NCBI GenBank assembly: GCA_946122785.1
Contig: CAMGYJ010000003.1
Span: forward strand, 32,071,811-32,135,810
Direction of reading: 5' to 3'
Source: Linum tenue
Lineage: Eukaryota > Streptophyta > Magnoliopsida > Malpighiales > Linaceae
DNA length: 64,000 nt
The position numbers were made by a program, and so were the translations under genes. Positions 11,071 through 23,281 of the stretch are shown piece by piece. The notes below the pieces were generated by a model. That model worked only from the letters and a program-made list of their open reading frames with translations. It did no database searches and was not told the DNA's origin. Every line of letters begins with the position of its first letter. Positions within the stretch are counted from its first letter, which is position 1.

Positions 11071-12205
11071 ACTATGGATTTTGGCTCAATGTCGTTGGCC
11101 AAGTTTCTGCGTAGTGGGAGCGATTTCTTGTGCACGTGAGTATCACGCAACACGGTAGAGGTTTACTTGCATAGTTGAGAATTGGAGAACGTGGGAGACA
11201 AAGACGCGAAGGCGGTTACTGCGACTACGGGCAGAAGATTGGGGTATAAATATCAGGAAGAGAGAGAAGGTGTGGACGACAAAATCAAATCACAAACTGC
11301 ACCGTCACATACTTACCTTTTTCCTCTCTAGTTCGTAGAACCGCTCTGTCAAAGATCTCCTTTGCAGAGTCGTAGATCGTAGACGTAGTCGTACTCGCAG
11401 AGTTCTTCAAAGGAATCTTAATAGGAGTAGAAGTAACGAATAACTTAGAAATCCTCCTTGTTTCTTCGTTGTCGTCGAACACCCTCGTTCGAACATTGTT
11501 TGAAGAGGCGTGAACCGAGTAACGACCGTTTGGTTCTTTGATATTGTGTTCTTGTTTTTTTTTTTTTTTTTTTACAACAAGAACTTTAGACGACGATTCA
11601 CATAATATATGGACTTGCTGACATGTGTACCATGTACAACAAACGAATAATGGATATTGAATTCAGGGAAGAGATTTGATTCCAGAGCATCAAACAACGC
11701 AACGTAACTTTCTTCTGTGGCCAGGCCAGGCCATGATCAGTATTCAGTAGTTCAACCCAAGAGATTTGCTTACCAGTTCTCTCTCTCTCTCTCGTCATTT
11801 TTGTTGTTTGCATCAATTTTGAGTCATATGACAAGTCCCAGTCGAAAATGTGGAGCCCATAGCGCAGTGGAGAAGTTCAACTAAAGAAAGAAAAGCACTG
11901 AATACACCAAGTATTACGCCTACTGTTCACTGCTATCTGACGCTGACATACATAGCCTTCATGCCTCCTCCTGGCCTCTTCGCTTCGCTTAGCTTAACTT
12001 GTTCGTAAATCATGACTCCCCTCGCTCAACTCAACTACCGCCCAGTTCCCACGTTAAATGCTATCACTCTATTTTCAACCTCCACCGACCAACCTAGCAT
12101 GGTAACAACTAGTCCATTTGCTAGCATAGCGTTGTGAATTCGATGAATCTAAGTTCAACTAGTAGCTCGTATTACATGTTGCTCTTGGCCTGGTAAAAAC
12201 CCTCT
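11071..12205. other. Intergenic; degenerate LTR-element leader, then unassigned sequence
   Basis: 11071-11200 may be retroelement leader (primer-site-like TGGC..GTCGTTGGCC). A long T run lies at about 11557-11573 and a (CT)n tract near 11777. No gene is recognisable; the short ORFs have no family signature. Confidence 0.4.
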
Positions 12206-12209
12206 ATGG

Positions 12210-12955
12210 GTGGTTTGATTAATAGATTTGAAAAATAAGAGTTTTTAGTAAAATCTAGGTTCTGAAAAATCATGGATATATGATGGATTTGATGACATTG
12301 TGGATTTGAACAAGTCTACTGTTTGCTTGCTGAATTTTGATTATGGATTTTGTTTGATTAGATTTGTGGATATGAAATACAAATTACCTTGTTACATTTA
12401 TTGCCGTGATTATATTTCAATATTATAATCCAAAATTTTCATTAAAAACAAATCCAATACATACAAATAAATCTTAAACTCTTTACCACTTTGTGGACTA
12501 ATAATTCAACTACAAATATAAAAATGTATTACAATTTGCACTAATTAAAAATTCATCTAATAATGTACACAAGGTTATGTATCAGTTGCAACCAATTGTT
12601 CGCCTTATTGCTACAACTCATCATCTTCTTGCTAACTCCGCGATTTTGAAATCCAATAGTCAATCAAATAATAATGCACAAAATGAGCATAATGTGTTTA
12701 TAGTTGAATCTAACAAATTACATACACATTCATATTTAAATAAAATACGACATTACAAACAAAATGATAAATTGTCATATTTGTAAAATACAACATTATA
12801 AAAGTTTAGGGTTGCATAACCATTGATATAAAATTCGACAAATATGGAATTAAAAATAGGTAATACGTATGTATTTGTTGACTGATGGATATGGAGAAGC
12901 ATTCGACATGCATCCAAGTGAGAGTATACATGACATATTGACATTCACTCTCCGT
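12210..12955. repeat. PIF/Harbinger-like MITE sequence
   Basis: Starts GGGTGGTTTGATTAATAG. At 12240-12385 it shares blocks with 38736-38890 (TGAAAAATCATGGATATATG, then TGGATTTTGTT.GATTAGATTTGT). The GG..GTTTG terminus fits Harbinger MITEs. The right boundary is uncertain; it abuts a copia gag fragment. Confidence 0.5.
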
Positions 12956-12963
12956 TTACCATT

Positions 12964-13131
12964 ATGATTAATCAACTTAAAGCTCTCGGTAAGAGTTTTC
13001 AATCTAAAGATTTAATTAGGAAAATCCTTTGCACTTTTCCGAAATTGCAAAAATGGAAAACTATTGAAGAAGCTAGGAATCTCAATAAATCTATTGACGA
13101 ATTAATCGGCTCTTTATCGAAGCATGCATAA
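12964..13131 (+). pseudogene. Ty1/copia gag (UBN2-type) fragment
   Basis: A 55-codon frame starting ATGATTAATCAACTT encodes MINQLKALGKSFQSKDLIRK, then KWKTIEEARNLNK and SIDELIGSLSKH. These are the conserved blocks of copia gag domains (IN.LK.LGK, the IEEA/QEA block, LIGSL..HE). It is a short relic with no zinc knuckle or pol nearby; upstream gag is replaced by MITE sequence. Confidence 0.75.
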
Positions 13132-13464
13132 AGCAAGTAGGAAAGGATGATGAAAATGATGATGGAATTTGGCTTTTAAATCTCTGGTGATATATCGTGA
13201 ATTTGAAGTCGAGTCAAATACTGATTTTGGTGTGATATGTTTGGTATTTCTGATTATGTCTAAATGAAAGATATTAATATCTTTGGGTAGAGATTTCTAG
13301 TAGTTTAGTGGATCCCTTTTGGGTTGTCCACGTTGCAAGAGAATCTGATCTCAATTAAGATACATATATATCTCAATTAAGATACATGAAGGAGGTGCAT
13401 TCCTCATCACTCTATCGATTAATGTTATTTGCTCTTTATAAATTATTATATTATATTGGTAATG

Positions 13465-13711
13465 ACCGGTGTACGTCAAGCGTATAGTATACAGCAGGTG
13501 ATCTAATCGTTAGATGTACTTAGATGAGCTCCGGCCAATCTCAACGGTCAATTTTTGTTTTTCATTAAATCAAACTTCGAGTTGGGGTTTAGAAAATCGG
13601 TGCCTGGAGTTTATCCATTAGAGGTTAGGGTATAGTATCATACCCCAAACTCGATTTAATTCATGGTTTATATAGAGTTATCTCACTGGTAGTACCTGAC
13701 ATATAGTATTT
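13465..13711. repeat. Dispersed repeat family A, copy 1
   Basis: Shares about 210 bp with 62707-62971, including TTTATCCATTAGAGGTTAGG and GTATCATACCCCAAACTCG. Its left end (ACCGGTGTAC..TATAGTATAC) resembles the terminal inverted repeat seen in the other copy; the right end looks truncated. No coding capacity. It is probably a TIR-type MITE. Confidence 0.7.
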
Positions 13712-13820
13712 TCTTTCGAGGAAATTTTCAAGTGGTCATCAGAGATGCTTGAGAGAGAAAGTCTTCCCTCGAGAGCCCGCTCCATTCTAAAGGAAGTTTT
13801 TCTTTCTCTCTTCTCACCCC

Positions 13821-14696
13821 CAGTGGCAGAGCTGTTCAAGGCTGGGGGTGCTTGCAGCCCCTTGGAATTTGTGGAAAAAATTACAAGGGTATGTGGTATC
13901 GAGCCCTCTAATGTGCCAAGCAACAGTCGCTTGCTTCACCATTTCAGTTGGTTAAGATTTTGATTGTATAGTGGACTTTTACTTATCAAAAAGTGGTTCA
14001 AAAATTGAAACCTGCAACTGAAAGTGTCCCAAGAATTGTAAAACCAAATTTGCCTGACAAAACCGTACCAGAGGTTATACCGAAAAGTCAAGTATATAGT
14101 ATTTTGTGTTGAAAGTCTAAAATAGTGATTTAATTATGGTTCAACCATTTCATACCACTAAATATCGCCTGATAGTTAGACTCCAGTATAAGGTTTTACT
14201 GTCGAATCTCCAATACAGTACCTTTCACAAACAGTGGATTTTCTTCTCGTCGGCGCCCCTACCATTTTATTTTTGTTTTTTGACACAACCAGACACTAAA
14301 CTAACTTCGAGGGCTTGTCCATTTTCCTCTAAGCTCTTCCCCTCTATGGCAATCAGCTTGCCATGGATCATTTTCATCTATAAAATATATAAAAAAATTA
14401 TCTTTGAAACTGGATGAACGATGAGTGGTTGAATGGCGCGTTGATAACATATATTGAACAAGATTTGTTTGCTAGTTTAGACTAGGAAGTATTCTAAATT
14501 GTTTTCAAAATATGAAATCTAGTCGTGGTTCGTTGTAAGCGATGTGCGTCAAACTATTAATCTGTAATTGTACGAATTTTATGTATTATGTTGTTGACTT
14601 TTTATTTCGTTTAGAGTTTATTTTTCTATTATATAATTGAACTTTTACGATATGAAGAACGACACCCCCTTAACCAATTTTCTGGCTCCGCCACTG
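13821..14696. mobile_element. Non-autonomous hAT-type element (876 bp), target duplication CTCACCCC
   Basis: Perfect 8-bp duplications CTCACCCC lie at 13813-13820 and 14697-14704. The terminal repeats are CAGTGGCAGAGC and, inverted, CAGTGGCGGAGC. The interior is AT-rich with no transposase; the ORF at 14136-14417 has no recognisable domain. Confidence 0.9.
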
Positions 14697-14704
14697 CTCA
14701 CCCC

Positions 14705-15686
14705 CTATGGCAGTCTCATGTCATTTTGCTCCTCGGAGCTTCCATAGAGCTGCCCAACTCGTGGCATAACAGACTCTTTTATCGGGAGTCCGGTTGCATA
14801 CGGACTACCGTTCTTTATTATTGTCAGTTTTATATTGTTGTTGTCCGGCCATACCTTAGGGGCTTATCTTGAATAAAAAAAAATACTGATTTTAAGAGAT
14901 AATTAGTATTGGTGAGTAAAAAATTCGATTATAGGTTGAATTTGAAAACAATAAATCATAGGTGTTATAAGACTAATTGAAAACAATAACCTGAAGTCGG
15001 ACTAATAGTTTGTACAAGCATATATACATCACAAGTTAGGCTGCAACCTCTGAGGACCAAGTTAATGAAATATTATTTAATGATATAATTGTGGTTCAAA
15101 CCGCAGAGTACCTATAATTTATTATTGTTTAAATAAAGTTAGAATAAGTTAATTAACATATTCATTCAGTTAATACACTAGTATGTTATTGACAAAAAAA
15201 AACCAACCAATATACCGTGGATGGGGGATTCGATTGCCCTTGTATCAATTGGTACGAATTACTACTTACTCTGCCGATTACTTATTAGTGTCTTGCTTCT
15301 CATATTTTCTTTCTAATAAAAATTGGACATGGGTTAGAGCGTTTTAATTTTGGACTTGAGCTAGATAGTTGCATCGAAATGTAAAATGTAACGCTTGGAG
15401 AGGGATAATATATAATACCCGTTCTTAGATGGGGTTTGGTACTCATCAGTCATCAGTGAGAAAGGCTAGTAATTATTAATTAATTAATTAATTTAGAGAG
15501 CCGACTAGTTAAATTAACGCTAATTGAGGAGGATTAACTGCATGCATGCAAGCAAGCATGTTTAATTCACCATAATTAAACCAATTGCCTTCCACAACAA
15601 TATAATAATAATAATAATTATTAATACAGATGCTTGCGTTGGGTTGACATAAAACTTGTCCTTAATTTTGGTGGGCTTCGATAAGT
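14705..15686. other. Intergenic, 3' of SPL8
   Basis: AT-rich, with an (AATT)n run near 15476-15492. The SPL8 3' UTR must begin leftward of 15687. No other signal was seen. Confidence 0.5.
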
Positions 15687-17265
15687 TCACCCACTTAAGA
15701 AGAAGAGTGAGCTTGACGATGCTGAAGAAGACGACGAGGCAGCCGTGCCTTGATGATACGGCCTTTGCTTGAAGCAGTCCAGAAACATCCTGGGAGGCGA
15801 CACAGCCACCGTCACCGACGACGAAGATTGAACACCGGAGTCCGACGGCGGCGACCCTGCGCCAGCAAAGATTTTTCAAAACGCAGGGAAGTAATAAGAT
15901 AGCTAGCTTAATTAATTATATGGATTCTGTTGATGATGATTATCCTCACTTGCAGTAGTGAGGTTATGAGCAGGAGAGTCGTCGGCGGGCCCGGTTTCCT
16001 TGAGTGCCGCTGCCGCCTCCTGGCTCTGCTGCAGGGTGTTAACGGCGTTCTGGTGCGACTTTCGCCTGCGACGGTTGTGATCCGCGAGTCTCTTCCTGCA
16101 GCTCCGCTTCCCGTTGTCGAACTCCGTCAGAACATGGAATCTGACCAATCCCAAAAAAGAAACCGGTTAACTTGAGCCCCCAAATGGATGTGGAGGGTGT
16201 TTCCGTCATTTCGTTTCGCGCGAGCTAGAAGGCAAACAAACAAACAAGGAGACTCTGACTGGGCTGGGCTTGGGAGCAAAATCCACTAAGCAACAAAATA
16301 GTACGTACGGTACGTTACATGCTGTGTTGTGCTGTGTATTGGAGATTTTGTTTGGAGTAGGAGACAAAAACGAAAAAAAAAATCAATTTCAATTATTTTG
16401 TTTGAATAAAGTAAAATTCAAACAAATAAGGAAGAGAGAGAAGATTGGTCTACGGACGGACACAAATGCCCTCGGGATTGCTCCCCGTACGGAGGCCACC
16501 AATGGCTGCTCTGCTCTCTCGATTCTCACTCAGCTCCCCCCTGAGCCTGGGACTGAGGGGGCCAATTAGTATCTCTGTCATCTCAAGACTAGCAACAATA
16601 TCAAGCTTCCTAGAATTTGGAGATGAAGGGAAAGGTGTGGGAGGGGATAGCTACCTGCTACACTGCTGACAGAAGCGCTGGGTGAGGCCGGCGGCGACCA
16701 CCGTGGAGGCCTTGGAGTGGAACTCGCAGACTTTGTGGCGGCGGTGGTAGTGCTTGGCGTGGGTGAGATCGGCGGTGCAACCCTCCGCCTGGCACCTGGG
16801 AGGGTTGCTCGCTCCGCCGCCGCCGCCGCCGGGCTCAAGCGACCTGCGGTACAGCCGGCTGACGAAATCGTCTTCCGCCGAGGAGAAATAGGTCCGCCCG
16901 CCCAAATTGAGGCCCATCCTGAAGCTGAGATGATGCGGGTCTCCCACTTCCTCGGACTTGGGCACCAGGAAATAGGGGTTATTATTATTGGCGGAGGAGA
17001 TCTGGTCTAAGGAGAGGAAGGAGTGATGAGGAGGCGGGTAGGCGGCGCCACGTGGGTCGAAGAAGGAAGTGGTTTGGCTGCAGGGGAACAAGGCGGAGGA
17101 GGGCGGGTGCGGTGGAAGCTGCAGCTGGTGGTGATGCGCAGCGGCCGAGTAATGGTCGAAAACCTGGCGGGTCGGGTAGTCGGGCTGGGCCGGGGCGGGT
17201 TCCTCTGATCCCTCCTGATCAAGCATCATTGCCGATGGGTTCGCCGCCCATTCGTACTCCAACAT
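15687..17265 (-). CDS. SPL8: SBP-box transcription factor, SPL8-like (complete, 3 exons, 323 aa)
   Basis: Exons 17265-16655, 16140-15950 and 15856-15687 join in phase and end in TGA at 15689-15687. The protein starts [11 protein letters not shown], as Arabidopsis SPL8 does, and has the SPL8-specific block [19 protein letters not shown] at residues 117-135. The SBP domain follows from Cys158 ([29 protein letters not shown]), with the bipartite nuclear signal [17 protein letters not shown]. Exon 3 gives the SPL8 tail ([30 protein letters not shown]). The intron inside the SBP domain (after CQQCSR) is the family-conserved position. Role by family: nuclear DNA-binding at GTAC cores, anther/sporangium development and gibberellin response. 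No miR156 target site is visible, as is normal for SPL8. Length is close to the Arabidopsis protein (333 aa). Confidence 0.95.
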
Positions 17266-18054
17266 TGTTTCGACCCGGCAGCAGTCAGTCAGTCACAAAT
17301 AATCTGGAAAAGAGAGAAAGCAGAGGAGCGGGGAAGGTGTTTGATAATATGCCACAGAGAGAAAAGTAGTGTTGAGTGCAGAGATGATGTGTTTGAAGTC
17401 AATAACTCACCCACCACTGATACACAAAACACAGGGTGCAGTTAGGGAGGCAAAAGCAGTTGTGAAAAGTGGCCGCCGGGAGAAGGGAGCAGATTTCGAG
17501 GAACCGTATTAAATCTCTCTCTAGATCTATATATAGTGTGTAGGGAAGGGAGGAGGCAGGATGGATCAGAAAGTTGTGGAGTTGCAAAGCTATAGTAAGT
17601 GTGCTTTTCACACATAGAAGGAGAATGTCGCTGTAGCTGGGCTTTGCTTTTGGGAAGGGCAGCTGCTTGATGATGGTGGCTGGGTGGGTGGGTTTTTGTG
17701 TTTCAGGAATTGGGTGCACACATTATTAACCCCCTTTTATTTAAGGCAAGATAGGGTGGAGACTGGAGACTAGAGTTGTTGAGGAAGTTAAACAATAGAT
17801 GACAAGAGTTCACTTCTCTCTCTCTCTCTGTCTGTCTGTGCGAGTTTAGAGGGGGAAGGGGCAGTACTACCCGCAGTAGCGTCTTTACCTTGGCTGCTGA
17901 TCGATGAGTCACTCTTTCCTGGTTGCTTTTTAATTGGCCATCAGACTGAGGCTCTGAATTGAGCGGGGAGTTGGATATTTCAGCTGCTTACCTGCTGCTT
18001 TCTTGGTTAATTAATTACGTTATATGTAAAATAGGCGATGTATTTACGTAGCGG
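17266..18054. promoter_or_regulatory. SPL8 5' UTR and upstream region
   Basis: Contains the TATA box, a (CT)n tract at 17812-17830 and no other gene. The ORFs here are shadows or incidental. Confidence 0.45.
17527..17536 (-). promoter_or_regulatory. Probable TATA box of SPL8
   Basis: CTATATATAG lies about 262 bp upstream of the SPL8 ATG. It implies a 5' UTR of roughly 230 nt. A CT/GA-rich tract (17812-17830) lies further upstream. Confidence 0.5.
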
Positions 18055-18658
18055 TAGAACTAGCAAATTACCATTCGATATGTTGACCCGACCCGAATCA
18101 ACCCGAAAAATAGAAGATTCTATAACGCAAAACTCGAATGACCTCAACCCGATTAACTCATGATTTTTTTGGGTTGGGTTGGGTGGGTTAGCAGGTCTAT
18201 AGCTATTTGACCCGTTCCATTTCGTATGTCAATCCCAAAATGATAAATCACTCATAAATTAGTGAGATGTTTACAAAAATTCACAAGGATTTGAAAAAAC
18301 ATGTTTGGAGTTTAAGGATAATCAAATATCTTGTGTTTCTTGTAGTAGTATTACTCTTGTGATTGTTTTTTGACGATTTGTGCAATTCATATTTCATTTC
18401 ATTAGCATAGGGAATTTGAGAGTATGTTAATTGACATGTTTTAGGTCAATTATTAGCATGCATATGTGAATATTCTTGTTCTTTTAAAAAAATGTGAAAC
18501 ATGTTTGATATTATTTCTGAGTGCGCCGATAACCCGAAATGACATGTATCCCAATCCGAAATTCAATGAATTGGGTCAATATTTAATTCGAAATTAGCCA
18601 ACACAACATGGCCCGACCCGCAACAGGAGGCACCAACCCGATCGGATTTCCAGGTCTA
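18055..18658. mobile_element. Older hAT-type element (about 604 bp)
   Basis: The right end, inverted, is TAGACCTGGAAATCCGAT; the left end TAGAACTAGCAAATTACC matches imperfectly. Both ends contain runs of CCCGACCCG/GGGTTGGGT words. The flanks (CGTAGCGG and TATAGCAC) match at only 4 of 8 positions, so the duplication has decayed or the ends are slightly off. No transposase is present. Confidence 0.6.
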
Positions 18659-20615
18659 TATAGCACGGATATGTAGACTAGAGAGGCTGATAACTAAAGA
18701 AGCCAACTAAATGGTTAGTGGTGGAGTAAGGAGGGGTTATTCATCGATTAAATCTTTTATCTAAATTTATAATATGTATATTCATAATTTAAGAGAATTT
18801 TAGAAAGTAGTAGGATGAGTTTATTAGTCCCCCTACGTTATGGTTACTTGTCACATATTGCTAGGGATGTGGAATTTTTTTAAAATTTAAGTTAAAACAA
18901 AGAAGATAATAGTTCATTAAAAAACAAGAAAAAATAAAAAATGACTTTGGTCTCGCCTTTTAGAATTGACCGCACTTAAAATCAAGCGTCCAAATGTAGT
19001 TATCCAATGGTTATGCAACCAATCTTGGACCTCGTATATGCACTCGATTGGGGAGAATTACAGAAATATTATGAAGATTAAAAAATTTACCACGAATTTG
19101 GTGTTAAAAATGTATTTCATGAATATTATTATATTGAGATGCATATGTATGGACCTATGCATATCGAGCGAAAGTATGACGGTTTAACTCTATTTGCACA
19201 GCTTCGTTCTTATCGAGCGAAATATAATACTCATAGTTTAGTATCGAGCGAAACATAATACTTTTAATGCCATATGAATTCGCATATGATAGCTCGTCGT
19301 CATCTTCATTAGCTTCAAAATAATAATCCGGAGGATCATTAGACTCTTCTATTTGTTCTTATTCCTCATTTCTTTGATCGTCTTCCTTCTTTTTTTTTTT
19401 TTATCTAATCGTAGTCATGGCACGAATTTCATTTTTTAGGAAAAGAAAAGGCTTGGGGATTGATTGTAGGAGACAAGAGAAAGCATCGGAGATGAGAGAG
19501 TGAATGATTTTTTAATTTTTATTATAATTTTGAATAAAAATAATATAAAAAATTTCATATAAGATGCCATGTCAATGCTACTAAATTTTTTTATAATACT
19601 ATCCGTCAACACCGATCAACACTAAGGAAAAACAATTAATACTAGAATTGTCAATTTGAATACTTTATAATAAGTGACATTTTTGGGATAGTTGTGATGT
19701 TTTAGTGGAATTAGCTCTTGACATTTTTATGTTTGATTTGAATTTATCTGTGGATTTTTATGCTTTTTTAGTGTTTAGGGATTATTCATGGATAATCAAA
19801 AGTGTTTCAAATAATTGCTTATCAAATTTAGTGTCTTGGATTTGTGGCACATGATTTTTTTTTTCTATTAAATAATAAGGACAAGTCGAACATGATCTAA
19901 AACACGAGCGTGCTTTCGACCTATCACAAACCCGAAACTTGGCTCGGAATTCTCCTGTTTTGAGTTTTGTCCGGTGGCAAACTCTGTGTGAATAATGCAC
20001 AATACAGTAGGTGAATTGGTGAATAGTAAAGGTAAAAAAAAAAACCTTTTGGTAGCTATGCAATACTGTGCATACCCGACTCAGTCGTCTATGTGTGATT
20101 GGCAAATGCAAATCAGCAAAGTAAGGAAAATCATGCAAATCCAGAGGAAAGTATATGACAAAGATAAGCCTTGTCAAAATCTAATATAACTTGCCTAATA
20201 AAACAAACTGAAATTTTAACCGTCAACCAAAAGAAAAAAAAAATACCAAATAAAAGAATACACAGAAAATACCCGCATAATTGCTTTAAGGATTGGGGTA
20301 ATTTCTGTGTGGGCGCACACATGCATGTTTTTCTTTAGTTTTTTTTTTTTTTTTGGTGTTTTTGGTGGTGCAGAAGAGAAAGGGAAGAGAGGGATAAATA
20401 GTGGACGGTCAGGAGGGAAGAAAGGAAGTTTCTCATAATTGACCACTCAAAACAATAAAAAGACAAACCAAGCTTTCAACCAAACCTCCCGCCTGGCCCC
20501 CATCTTCCAGAAAGACTCAGCAGCTCCCTCCCTCCTGCCTTTTCCTCGTTAGCTTCCTCTTCCTCAATCGCTCACTCTGTTGTTTTGTAATGCGCATTCT
20601 CATTCATGGTTCAAA
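18659..20615. other. Intergenic, AT-rich
   Basis: No gene is recognised. Three copies of TATCGAGCGAAA occur at about 19160-19250, and poly-T runs at about 19390 and 20340. The 131-codon ORF at 19782-20177 (minus) has no family features. Confidence 0.45.
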
Positions 20616-20619
20616 AAGA

Positions 20620-21065
20620 CACGCTTAATTTTACGATTAGCTACGCCTAGGTGCAAGGCAATGGTAAAATAGGGATTTCGCACCTGATTAGATATTGGAA
20701 CACGTTAATAGAGTACGTCGACATATAAGTCTCTCCTAAACATTACTAGATGGAGCTAAGAAGTCGATATTAACGACCAAAATTAATATCAACTATGAAA
20801 CCAATTTTCTATTGCAATATTTTCAATAGCTCAAGAACTTTGTGAGCTATTGACCTATGATTCTATGAACTCGTGAGCTATGTTATTGTCATTAAGTGTT
20901 GAGTAAGTTATTAATCATTTTAACTGAAAGTGAGGAAGTGTTGTAGATTATTATTTCATTAATCATGCTATTTTCTTCCAACGCTTAGACACGCTTAGTC
21001 TACGCCTAGGCGAGCCAGGCGCAAAGCAAAGGCTCAACGCCCACCTTACGTCTAGCGTTTTTTTT
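20620..21065. repeat. Possible non-autonomous transposon with CGCCTAGGCG words
   Basis: ACACGCTTA..TACGCCTAGG occurs at 20620-20652 and again at about 20990-21010, with more GGCGC/GCGCC-type words at the right end. The style resembles the word-filled hAT elements of this window, but no clean termini or duplication were found. Confidence 0.3.
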
Positions 21066-22020
21066 TTACCTTGCTTTCATCTCATCTCATAATCAACTCT
21101 CAGTGGGTTTAAGAAAATTTTTATGGAAAATAAATTCAAAGAGGGCAGATATAATCAGCGACGACTAGTTTTGGGGTGATCATTATTATTTATTCACCAT
21201 GCAATTAACGTCATAATGACGTGTAGGATCACAAGCTGACGCGCGAGGCAACAAAACAGAAAGAAAACAGTGGGAAACCAAAAGGGAAGGAAGGAGGGTT
21301 GGCCGGTTGGGTTTTGTTTCTTTCTTTCTTTTCCAATGGGCTGCTGTATCTGTAATCTGTATGTAAACCATGTGGGGAACTTGCAGGTGAAGAAAAAGAG
21401 AAAGGAAAGCAAAATATATCAATCAATGAATGACCCAAGGGGCCCGGGCCGGCGGGCCGGACCTGACCAGAAAACAAAATGGGTTACTTGCGTTACATTA
21501 AATAAATGGTATCTACTGGACCCACGCCCGAAACTTGCTGTCCTTTTAAGTGAAAAAGCCTTCAATTCAGATGGTCCCTCCCCTCCATGAAACTAACACC
21601 ATTATTCACTGACATCGCCAATTCCCTGTGGGGAAGAAAACAACAACAACAGCTAACATCAGATTGTGAAACCCTCACAAACACACACACACCATGACCA
21701 AGCAAAAACCAAACTCTCCCTGCATCCCCACTGTAACGCAACAACACATGCCTTCACAAACATAAACCTCCCTCGGCTTACTTGTCAATTGAATCAATTG
21801 TTTTAGACTAATAAGTAAGGTTGCGGAGTAAATGATATATTCGATACTGCAAGTATTTCTTAGTGAGATTTCTATATCCAAAACATAAGTTAAATTGAGT
21901 TTTGTGAACTTGAACTTAGATCGGTTGAAGGTATGGTTGTTGCGTACGCTCTCGTCACAGAAACCAGAGGAGAGCACGAAAAATTCTGCAGCGACTCTTC
22001 AGGGAACAGATCGAACACCC
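21066..22020. other. Intergenic, no gene seen
   Basis: The ORFs here are short and without family signature. A (CA)n-like tract lies at about 21675-21695. Confidence 0.4.
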
Positions 22021-22023
22021 CCT

Positions 22024-22176
22024 CTACAGCCATACAAAACTCGATCGACCCTCACCTTCAACAAAGCAAGCAGAAACAATACTATTCCTCCATTTTCTCC
22101 TCGACCACGAACATTCAAACATGATATGCTCCTGGGATTCATACAAACCGCAGAAAGAGCATTCATTCAGACACAC
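22024..22176 (-). pseudogene. LINE zf-RVT fragment
   Basis: The minus strand encodes LNECSFCGLYESQEHIMFEC followed by SWSRRKWRNSI. This is the C-x2-C..H-x4-C pattern of the zinc-binding reverse-transcriptase domain at the C-terminus of plant L1-type LINEs. It is followed by a stop and no longer ORF. Confidence 0.65.
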
Positions 22177-22449
22177 GTTTGATTCAAAACAAAGCATAAA
22201 TACATGATCCTTGGCATGTGACCCCGACGATGATTAACTACTCGTCCCCTTTGATTCCCTCAACCCTTAAACAAAGACAACGTAACGATGCTCCAAACTT
22301 GTCTATCTTTAGCAAGTAACTAGCCTCACCCGACGAATGGACTCAACTAACTCTAAAAATTTCTAATGGACCGAATCAACACTTTTCAATGCGGCTATAA
22401 CTTTAATTAAATGCTTCTCTCTTCTGGCGACTTTAGGTTCGAACTCTAC

Positions 22450-22800
22450 TGACATATCCTCCCTTGAACAGGAGGCAGTCAACAAGATTCAGTTCACATA
22501 ATCTTTAACTTTCAACAATGGTAACCTCTACAACTTCAATCACCCCAAGATCGCTTCGGTGACACAAAATTTTCAAGCTTCAGTGTTTTACTCATCAGTC
22601 ATCACATTTGCAACTTGTTCTTGGTTACACGGTGCACCAGTTCTTCCTCTGTAAGCTTCATGAGAAAGTGAAATCTCACATCTATATGGTAACTTCTTTG
22701 GTGAAGAACTAGATTCTTTGAAATCTTAATAAATTCAGAGTTGTTGTCACTAAAGATTCTTGTAGTTGCTTTCTCACTTCAGCTGTCAAACTACGCGAAT
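22450..22800 (-). pseudogene. Ty1/copia RNase H remnant with polypurine tract
   Basis: The minus strand (about 22775-22610) encodes TRIFSDNNSEFIKISKN then HQRSYHIDVRFHFLMK. These are the conserved copia RNase H end blocks (DN.SAI.L..NP.FH.RSKHID.R.HF). About 150 bp further on, a purine tract CAAGGGAGGATA (plus positions 22455-22468) looks like the 3' polypurine tract. Stops and frame breaks show decay. Confidence 0.75.
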
Positions 22801-22832
22801 CGTATAATACATCACAAAGAAGGAACTATCGG

Positions 22833-23150
22833 TACTACAGGAAAACTCACCTTCAATCACGGGATTTCCCGTCACGAAACAGTCAATTCCCGTTATTGAA
22901 GGATTTTGTCACGGATATTTCCCGTGTCAAGCATGCCCGTGATTGAATACCAATTGTCACAGGATATCCCATGACTATAAAGATACAATAACGGGAAAAT
23001 CTCATGACAAATTATATGTTTAGTCACGGGAATTTCCCATGACTAAGTATTAAACCGGGAATGTTACCGTGACTAAAGTAGAAAATGATCACGACATATC
23101 CCGTGGCTAAATAACTTATTTGTCACGGGAATGTGGATGTTATAAGCGCC
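22833..23150. mobile_element. CACTA (En/Spm)-like terminal fragment
   Basis: Begins TACTACAGGAAAA, one base from the CACTACA.GAAAA end typical of CACTA elements. It is followed by many copies of TCACGGGA..TCCCGTGA-type words (about 22855-23130), as in CACTA subterminal regions. Only one end is seen. Confidence 0.5.
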
Positions 23151-23214
23151 CACTTGCTTTGAAGACGTCATAAGGCCTTTGCGTAAAAAAAGGAACATTG
23201 GTCATTGTACTAAT

Positions 23215-23281
23215 TGGGTCGATTGTGTGCCCTGTACGTTTGATTTTGGGTTGAACCTTAACCCAAAAATTGTGGTGTTAC
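23215..23281 (-). repeat. Fragment of a gypsy-type LTR end
   Basis: The minus strand reads TGTAACACCACAATTTTTGG then GTTAAGGTTCAACCC, resembling the LTR start of the element at 8861. It abuts the LINE remnant to its right. Confidence 0.45.

Noticed and set aside
15912..16154. Two-exon SPL8 ending at 15912
   Set aside because: A third exon (15856-15687) encodes the conserved SPL8 tail and joins exon 2 in phase through a GTGAGG donor.
16651..17369. Several ORFs over SPL8 exon 1 in other frames
   Set aside because: Shadows caused by GC-rich coding sequence.
17812..17830. miR156 target site near SPL8
   Set aside because: It is a plain CT repeat upstream of the gene and lacks the miR156 site pattern; SPL8 genes are not miR156 targets.
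19782..20177. 131-codon minus-strand ORF
   Set aside because: No recognisable domain, AT-rich setting, no splice partners.
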